NCBI GenBank assembly: GCA_963702525.1 | Contig: CAVPCY010000022.1 | Location: 1 to 60,710 of the forward strand | Reading direction: 5' to 3' | DNA from: CAVPCY01 sp963702525 | GTDB lineage: Bacteria > Actinomycetota > Coriobacteriia > Anaerosomatales > PHET01 | DNA length: 60,710 bases | Shown: piece by piece, positions 55,086-60,710 of the stretch | Position numbering within the stretch: position 1 is the stretch's first letter | Layout of the letters: every line of letters starts with the position of its first letter | Notes under the pieces: model-generated | Database searches by the model: none | Told to the model about the DNA's origin: nothing | Seen by the model: the letters and a program-made list of their open reading frames with translations, nothing else | Program-made: the position numbers and the translations under genes

Positions 55086-56420
55086 ATGGCACCTGCGTTC
55101 GACAAGGACTACGTCCTGAAGACGGTGCAGGAGCGGGACGTGAAGTTCATCCGCTTCTGGTTCACGGACGTGCTCGGCGTCCTCAAGTCGTTCGCCGTGA
55201 CCGACTCGGAGCTCGAGGGAGCGTTCGAGGAGGGCATGGGCTTCGACGGCTCGTCGATCGACGGCTTCACCCGCATCGAGGAGTCGGACATGGTCGCGTG
55301 GCCGGACGCCTCCACGTTCCAGGTGCTGCCGTGGCGTCCCGAGCGAGAAGGGCGTCGGGCGCCTGTTCGCCGACATCCAGAAGCCTGACGGCGCGCCGTT
55401 CGAGGGCGATCCCCGCTATGCGCTCAAGCGCGTGCTCAAGAAGGCCGCCGACATGGGCTACACGATGTACGTCGGCCCCGAGCTCGAGTTCTTCTACTTC
55501 GCCGACGACAAGGGCACCGAGATCCTCGACAAGGGCGGCTACTTCGACCTGACTCCGCTCGACATCGCGAGCGACCTTCGCCGCGACACCGTGCTGACCC
55601 TCGAGAAGATGGGCATCCCGGTCGAGTACTGCCACCACGAGGTCGCCCCGTCGCAGCACGAGATCGACCTGCGCTACCAGGACGCGCTCACGATGGCCGA
55701 CGCCGTCATGACGTACCGCCTCGTCGTCAAGGAGGTCGCCTACGCCAACGGCGTGTACGCGACCTTCATGCCCAAGCCGATCCAGGGCCAGAACGGCTCG
55801 GGAATGCACACGCACCAGTCGCTGTGGACCAAGGACGGCAACGCCTTCTACGACGCGAACGATCCCGTCGCACCTCTCGAAGGTCGCGCGGCACTACATC
55901 GCCGGCCTGCTGAAGTACGCGCCCGAGTTCTGCGCGGTCACCAACCCGCTCGTGAACTCCTACAAGCGGCTCGTGCCGGGCTACGAGGCCCCCACGTACG
56001 TCTCGTGGGCGCAGCGCAACCGCTCGGCCATGGTCCGCGTGCCGCTGTACAAGCCGGGCAAGGAAGCCGCCACCCGCCTCGAGCTGCGCTCGCCCGGACC
56101 CCTCGGCCAACCCCTACCTCGCCTTCGCCGTCATGCTCGGCGCCGGCCTCAAGGGTATCGAGGACGAGCTGGAGCTCATGCCCGAGGCGACGAACGACAT
56201 CTTCGAGATGACCGAGGCCGAGCTTGACGCCGCCGGCATCAAGACGCTGCCGAAGGACCTCGGCGAGGCCATCGAGCTGTTCGAGAAGTCGGAGCTGATG
56301 AAGGAGATCCTCGGCGAGCACATCCACAAGTTCTACGTGGAGAACAAGAAGGCCGAGTGGGCCGACTACATCAAGCACGTGACCGAGTGGGAGATGAACC
56401 GCTACCTGACCGTGATCTAG
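55086..56420 (+). CDS. glnA: Glutamine synthetase type I (three frameshifts)
   Basis: About 444 residues after correction. The beta-grasp start VQERDVKFIRFWFTDVLGVL and FDGSSIDGF are followed by slips near 55340, 55880 and 56098. Catalytic-domain signatures are GPELEFFYF, HHEVAPSQHEIDLRY, MPKPIQGQNGSGMHTHQSL, NPLVNSYKRLVPGYEAPTY and NPYLAFAVMLGAGLKGI. Where adenylylated enzymes have NLYDLP, this protein reads NDIFEMTE with no Tyr, so it is the short GSI-alpha type without adenylylation control. It supplies glutamine to the glutamate synthase encoded upstream. Confidence 0.94.
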
Positions 56421-56448
56421 GCGCTCAGAACGGCTGAGTGAACGGCAA

Positions 56449-56484
56449 CGGTGCCGGGCGGGGGAGTGTCCTCGTCCGGCACCG
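56449..56484 (+). terminator. Terminator-like hairpin after glnA
   Basis: CGGTGCCGG (56449-56457) and CCGGCACCG (56476-56484) are exact reverse complements, and GGA/TCC extends the stem inward. No T-run follows. Confidence 0.5.
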
Positions 56485-56582
56485 CCGATTGGGGCCGCGT
56501 GAGGGCTGGGTCCGGGCCGCACGAGCGCCCGGCGCCCGTTCGAGCCACACGCGCGGGGAGCGGAGCTCGGAGAAACGTGCAC

Positions 56583-57239
56583 ATGAAGCGCGTCATCATC
56601 GTCTGGGACGATGCCCATACGCTGGCGTGGGTCGACCAGGCGCTGGCCGGACTCGACCTGCAAGCGTCGCAGTGCCCTCCGAGCGAATGCGCGCAGGCTG
56701 CTCGACGGCGCGGCGGACCTGGTGATCCTGGACGGCGGCAGAAGCCCGGAGGTCCTCGCGCAGGTGGTCGAGCACGCGGCGTCCGGGGGCGTGGACCTGC
56801 GGCTGCTGCTGCTCGTGGAACCCGAGGGCCTCGCGTCGCTACGGCTGCCGGTCGGATGCCGAGCGACTTCATGGTCCGCGGGGGCTCGTCGGACGAGCTG
56901 GCGCGCGCGTGCGCACGATCCTGTGGCCGGGCGAGGAGGTCCGCGGCAGGAGCTGATCCGCATCGACGGCTCACGCTGAACCTCGCGACCTATCAGGCGA
57001 CCATCGACGGCAGCCATCGACTTCACCTACCTCGAGTACGCGCTGTTCGCTTCCTGGTGACGCATCCCGGGCGCACGTACAGCCGCGAGGTGCTGCTTCG
57101 GCGCGTGTGGGGGACGGACTACTACGGCGGCTCGCGCACGGTCGACGTGCACATCAGGCGCATCCGCTCCAAGATCGGACACGAGCTGTCGCGCAGGCTC
57201 GAGACGGTGCGCAACGTCGGCTACCTCTGGAACGGGTAG
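56583..57239 (+). CDS. OmpR/PhoB-family regulator, GlnR-like (several frameshifts)
   Basis: About 220 residues after correction of at least four slips between 56685 and 57035. The N-terminus KRVIIVWDDAHTLAWVDQAL is a receiver-like domain with two acidic residues and ADLVILDGG, where the phospho-Asp would be. The C-terminal winged helix reads LTLNLATYQATIDGS, YLEYALF, THPGRTYSREVLLRRVWG and YYGGSRTVDVHIRRIRSKIG, ending VRNVGYLWNG. This end is very close to actinobacterial GlnR, an orphan regulator of nitrogen genes, and no kinase gene adjoins it. Position after glnA supports that role. Confidence 0.75.
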   Translation: MKRVIIVWDDAHTLAWVDQALAGLDLQASQCPPSECAQAARRRGGPGDPGRRQKPGGPRAGGRARGVRGRGPAAAAARGTRGPRVATAAGRMPSDFMVRGGSSDELARACARSCGRARRSAAGADPHRRLTLNLATYQATIDGSHRLHLPRVRAVRFLVTHPGRTYSREVLLRRVWGTDYYGGSRTVDVHIRRIRSKIGHELSRRLETVRNVGYLWNG

Positions 57240-57254
57240 GGGGCCGAGCGGACC

Positions 57255-57830
57255 TCAGCGCATCTCGCCGAGGAAGTAGTAGGACCGCTTGGACGTGGGC
57301 ACGCACCGCCCGGCTATCCCGCGCGCACCCAGGTACTCGCACAGGTCGTCGGGCGCGAAGAACGCTCCCGGTTCGCCGAGCAGCTTCTCGCCCCACACCA
57401 CGAGCCGCATCGCTCCCCGGTTGTCGAACTCGAGCATGAACAGCGCGCCTCCCGTGCGCGTCACGCGCGCGATCTCGCGCACCGCGGCGTCTTGGTCGCG
57501 GAAGTGGTGGAACGCGTCCGAGACGACCACGACGTCGAAGGCGCCGTCATCGAACGGCATCGCCTCGGCGCGTCCGACGACCGCCGAAACCCGCGGGTGG
57601 TCCGGCACGTAGCCCACCATCTTCGGCGACGGGTCGAGCACCGTGACGGTTGCCGGGAACGCGTCGGCCATGCGCACGGCAAGGGCGCCGGTGCCGCCTC
57701 CCAGGTCGAGCACGGCTCGGCGCTCGCCCAGGTAGGGAGCGAGCTTGGCGGCGATCTCGGCGATGTGCTCTTCGCTCCACCGGTCGGCGAAGCGGTGGAA
57801 GATCGGTGCCGCCCAGTCGAACAGTGACAT
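57255..57830 (-). CDS. SAM-dependent methyltransferase (class I)
   Basis: 191 residues in an intact frame. The start is SLFDWAAPIFHRFADRWSEE, then the SAM motif VLDLGGGTGALAVRMADAFP, motif II VLDPSPKMVGYV, RAEAMPFDDGAFDVVVVSDA and HHFRDQDAAVREIARVTRTGG. This is the UbiE/Methyltransf_11 type acting on small molecules or lipids. The substrate is unknown. It is divergent from polA. Confidence 0.88.
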   Translation of the reverse strand: MSLFDWAAPIFHRFADRWSEEHIAEIAAKLAPYLGERRAVLDLGGGTGALAVRMADAFPATVTVLDPSPKMVGYVPDHPRVSAVVGRAEAMPFDDGAFDVVVVSDAFHHFRDQDAAVREIARVTRTGGALFMLEFDNRGAMRLVVWGEKLLGEPGAFFAPDDLCEYLGARGIAGRCVPTSKRSYYFLGEMR

Positions 57831-57865
57831 GCGCGCTCCTGGGTCGGGGTGTCGGCGGGCTCGGG

Positions 57866-57871
57866 TAGAAT
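57866..57871 (+). promoter_or_regulatory. Possible -10 of polA
   Basis: TAGAAT lies about 62 nt before the polA start in the divergent gap. No matching -35 is visible. Confidence 0.35.
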
Positions 57872-57932
57872 CGCTGGTGTCGCCGGCTTGCACGCCGCGA
57901 CGGTCATTCTCTCGATACCCGAAAGGGACCGC

Positions 57933-60615
57933 ATGCCTCAGCGCACGCTCGCCGTCATCGACGGGAACTCCCTGCTTCACCGGGCCTTCCACGCGCTCCC
58001 GGTCACGATGACCGCTCCCGACGGGCGTCCCACCAACGCCGCGTACGGCTTCATCTCGATGCTGCTCAAGCTCACCGAGTCGTTCGACCCCGACACGCTC
58101 ATCGTCGCGTTCGACAAGGGCCGCCCGGCGTTTCGCTCGGAGGTGCTCGAGCGCTACAAGATCCACCGCCCGCCCACTCCCGACGAGCTCAGGCCCCAGT
58201 TCGGCATCGCCAAGGAGCTGCTGGGCGCGATGAACGTGCCGGTGGTGGAGTGCGAGGGCTGGGAGGGCGACGACCTGCTCGGCACGCTCGCCAAGCGCGG
58301 CGAGGCGGAGGGCATCAGGGTGCTGCTCTTCACCGGCGACAAGGACGCCTACCAGCTCGTGACCGAGCAGGTCAGCGTCGTGTCGACCAAGAAGGGCATC
58401 ACCGAGATCGTGGTCTACGACCCGCCCGGCGTGGAGGAGCGGCTCGGCGTCCGCCCCGACCAGGTGGCGGACTTCCTCGGCCTCAAGGGCGACACGTCCG
58501 ACAACATCCCCGGGGTGCCGGGTATCGGCGAGAAGACGGCCGCCAAGCTCATCCAGCAGTACGGTTCGCTCGATGCGGTGCTCGAGAACGCCGAGGAGGT
58601 TCCCGGCAAGGTGGGCGAGAACCTGCGCGCAGCACGCCGAGGACGCGCGCGTGAGCCGCGAGGTCGCCACGATCCGCACGCGACGCTCCCGTCGAGTGCG
58701 ACATCGAGCTCGCCTTGTGGGGCGCGGTCGATGCCGATGCGGTGGTGCGCGTGTTCAGCGCGTACCGGATGGTCTCGCTCGTCGAGCGGGTGCTCGCGCT
58801 GGGTCGGGCGCACGCGCGCAAGCTGGCCGAGGACTCGGGCGCGCCGGCAGACGCGGTGGCCGAGGAGGAGTGCAGCTCGCCGGGCGCCTGGCCGATGGTC
58901 TTCGGCGACGAGGCACGCGACGATGCTCGACGGTGCGTTGGCGGCGGGGAGTCGGTCGCGGCCGCCGTGGGCGAGGGCGGAGACTCGCTCTTCCCCGTCG
59001 ATGACGTGCACTTCGCGCTGGCGTCCGAGCAGGTCGCCGTGATCGACGCCGAGCATGCGGCGGCCGCGCTTCGAGGACGCATTCGCGCGCGGCGACGGTC
59101 GTCGCGGCGGACCTCAAGGCGCTCGTCCAGCGCTTCGCGGTACCCGGGACGAGCGACTCGCGGCTCGGCGCGTTCTTGTCGGCGTGGGACCCCGCAGCGC
59201 TCCTTCGACGTGTCGGTCGCCGGCTACGTCTACGAGTCGAACCGCTCCGCCTACGACGTGCCCACGCTCTACGGCGAGTTCATGGGCACGCCTCTCGCGC
59301 ACTGCGAGCACGAGCACGGCGCAGACCTCCGCGATCGCTCAAGGCGCGCTCAGCCCTCGCGCGTGTGTTGCGCGAGGGGCTCGCCGAGGAGGGCGGGCTC
59401 GAGTGCTACGAGCGCTGCGAGCTGCCGCTCATCCCCGCGCTCGCGCGCATGGAGGACGTGGGACTGGGCGTCGACACTGCGGTGCTCGGCGTACTCGGCG
59501 AGGAGCTGGGCGAGCGCATCGAGGCGATCCGCGCCGAGATCTTCGAGCTGGCCGGCGTGCGAGTTCACGATCGACTCGCCCAAGCAGCTCGGCGAGGTGC
59601 TCTTCGAGAAGCTCGGCCTGCCGACGGGCAGGCGCACGAAGACCGGCTTCTCGACCGACGCGAAGGTGCTCTCGGGCCTGGCCGCCGACTACCCGATCGC
59701 CGCCAAGGTCATCGAGTACCGCGAGATGACCAAGCTCAAGTCGACCTACATCGACGCGCTGCCGCGCCTGCTCGGCGAGGACGGGCGGCTGCACACGACG
59801 TTCAACCAGACGGTGGCGGCCACCGGTCGGCTGTCGTCGAGCAATCCCAACCTGCAGAACATCCCGGTGCGCACGGAGCTGGGCAGACGCATCCGCGCGG
59901 CGTTCGTGCCCGCGCAGCCCGGCGACTGATGGTGGCCGCCGACTACAGCCAGATCGAGCTGCGGGTGCTCGCGCACCTGTCGGGGGACGACGGGCTGATC
60001 GAGGCGTTCACCTCCGGGCGGGACTTCCACACCGAGACCGCGGCCCGCGTCTTCGGCGTGGAGCGCGACGCGGTGGACGCCGAGCAGCGCCGCCGCGCGA
60101 AGGCGGTCAACTTCGGCATCGTGTACGGCATCTCGGCGCACGGGCTGGCGGAGTCGCTCAAGATCGGCCGGGCCGAGGCGCAGGAGATGATCGACCGCTA
60201 CTTCGCGGCGTATCCCGCGCGTGCGCGAGTATCTCGACGAGACGGTGGCCGAGGCGCATCGGACCGGCTACGCGGTGACGCTGTACGGCCGGCGCCGGCA
60301 TATCCCCGAGCTCAGGAGCGGCAACTACAACCTGCGCTCCTTCGGCGAGCGAACCGCGATGAACCACCCGATGCAGGGCACCGCGGCCGACATCATGAAG
60401 CTCGCGATGATCGCGGTCGACGAGCGCTGCGTCGAGGCGGGCTCTCGACGCGGCTCGTGCTGCAGGTGCACGACGAGCTCGTCTTCGAGGCGCCGCCGAC
60501 GAGATCGATGCGCTGGCGGAGCTGGTGCGGCGCGAGATGCAGGGCGTGGCCGAGCTCGCCGTGCCGCTCGTCGTCGACGTGTCGTGGGGCGAGAACTGGG
60601 CGAGTCGCGAAGTAG
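57933..60615 (+). CDS. polA: DNA polymerase I (about ten frameshifts)
   Basis: About 890 residues if read through the indels. The 5'-nuclease domain is intact (LAVIDGNSLLHRAFHAL, EGWEGDDLLGTLAKRGE, GDKDAYQLV, GDTSDNIPGVPGIGEKTAAK). The frame then slips near 58630, and repeatedly through the 3'-5' exonuclease-like region, which shows no DxE motif and is probably inactive as in many actinobacterial and gram-positive PolA. The polymerase domain shows TKTGFSTDAKVLSGLA, TVAATGRLSSSNPNLQNIPVR, motif A VAADYSQIELRVLAHLSGD, the finger motif RRAKAVNFGIVYGIS and motif C LVLQVHDELVFEAP. The start has GAAAGGGA upstream. Confidence 0.93.
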
Positions 60616-60665
60616 GGAATCGTCCGCTGTTCTGCCTCGGCGGGTGGCACCGCCCGGCGGCGTGG

Positions 60666-60671
60666 TATACA
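60666..60671 (+). promoter_or_regulatory. -10 box near the right edge
   Basis: TATACA ends 7 nt before the ATG at 60679, so transcription would start at or within a base of the start codon. The -35 is weak. Confidence 0.4.
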
Positions 60672-60678
60672 CTACGCG

Positions 60679-60710
60679 ATGGCTCGCAAGGGGTCGGCGC
60701 TTCGCCGTAC
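60679..60710 (+). CDS. 5' end of an unidentified gene (partial)
   Basis: ATG followed by codons for ARKGSALRR up to the window edge. No ribosome-binding site precedes it, but the -10 placement suggests a leaderless message. Too little sequence is present to identify it. Confidence 0.35.
   Translation, partial: MARKGSALRR

Overview
The window is a GC-rich chromosomal segment (mostly biosynthetic and housekeeping genes) that looks like an anaerobic actinobacterium, possibly a deep-branching Coriobacteriia-type lineage. This assignment is inference. It rests on a PdtaS/PdtaR (ANTAR) two-component pair, a GlnR-like orphan regulator, LexA boxes of the TCGAAC-N4-GTTCGA type, apparently leaderless messages, a PPi-type phosphofructokinase, a heterodisulfide-reductase-like protein and a very large multiheme cytochrome. 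The consensus sequence is poor: about half of the genes carry one to several single-base frameshifts, mostly at short G/C runs. I treat these as sequencing or assembly errors and annotate the genes through them.

Layout. 1-3.5 kb: a diverged tandem duplication of an FAH-family hydrolase and an MFS transporter, giving an in-frame MFS-FAH chimera. 3.7-7.4 kb: a YerC/TrpR-like regulator and dnaE. 7.5-16.5 kb: a complete histidine operon in the order hisZ-G-D-C-B-H-A-F-[AbrB/PIN toxin-antitoxin]-I-E. It is preceded by a perfect 11-bp palindrome over its promoter and carries a 123-nt imperfect inverted repeat between hisB and hisH. 16.5-17.8 kb: an M48-like membrane protein without HEXXH and a 44-residue zinc-ribbon gene. 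17.96-26.5 kb: a tryptophan operon (trpE, fused trpGD, trpC, trpB2, trpF, trpB, trpA) behind a transcriptional T-box leader with a UGG specifier. 26.4-37.3 kb: an NlpC/P60-like secreted protein, nadE, a GNAT, a class I aldolase, accDA, pfp, a three-gene aldolase/LsrF-like/alcohol dehydrogenase cluster and a LOG-family protein. 37.4-42.5 kb: an SOS-type UvrD-like helicase with two LexA boxes, an L,D-transpeptidase, an MFS transporter and tRNA-Leu(CAA).

42.5-57.2 kb is the most interesting part and reads as a nitrogen and electron-transfer island. It holds leaderless pdtaS, pdtaR, a LysE-type exporter and then a short leader that has the two A..G.. hexaloop hairpins bound by ANTAR proteins followed by an intrinsic terminator. 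This leader precedes a four-gene operon: an HdrB-HdrC fusion plus an archaeal-type three-part glutamate synthase (amidotransferase, ferredoxin-FMN synthase, GXGXG). Next come a multiheme cytochrome built from about eight 63-residue repeats, glnA with a palindrome at its promoter, and a GlnR-like regulator. The simplest reading is that PdtaS-PdtaR antitermination controls ammonium assimilation through an unusual Hdr-linked glutamate synthase.

57.2-60.7 kb: a SAM methyltransferase, a badly frameshifted polA, and the first codons of an unidentified gene at the right edge.
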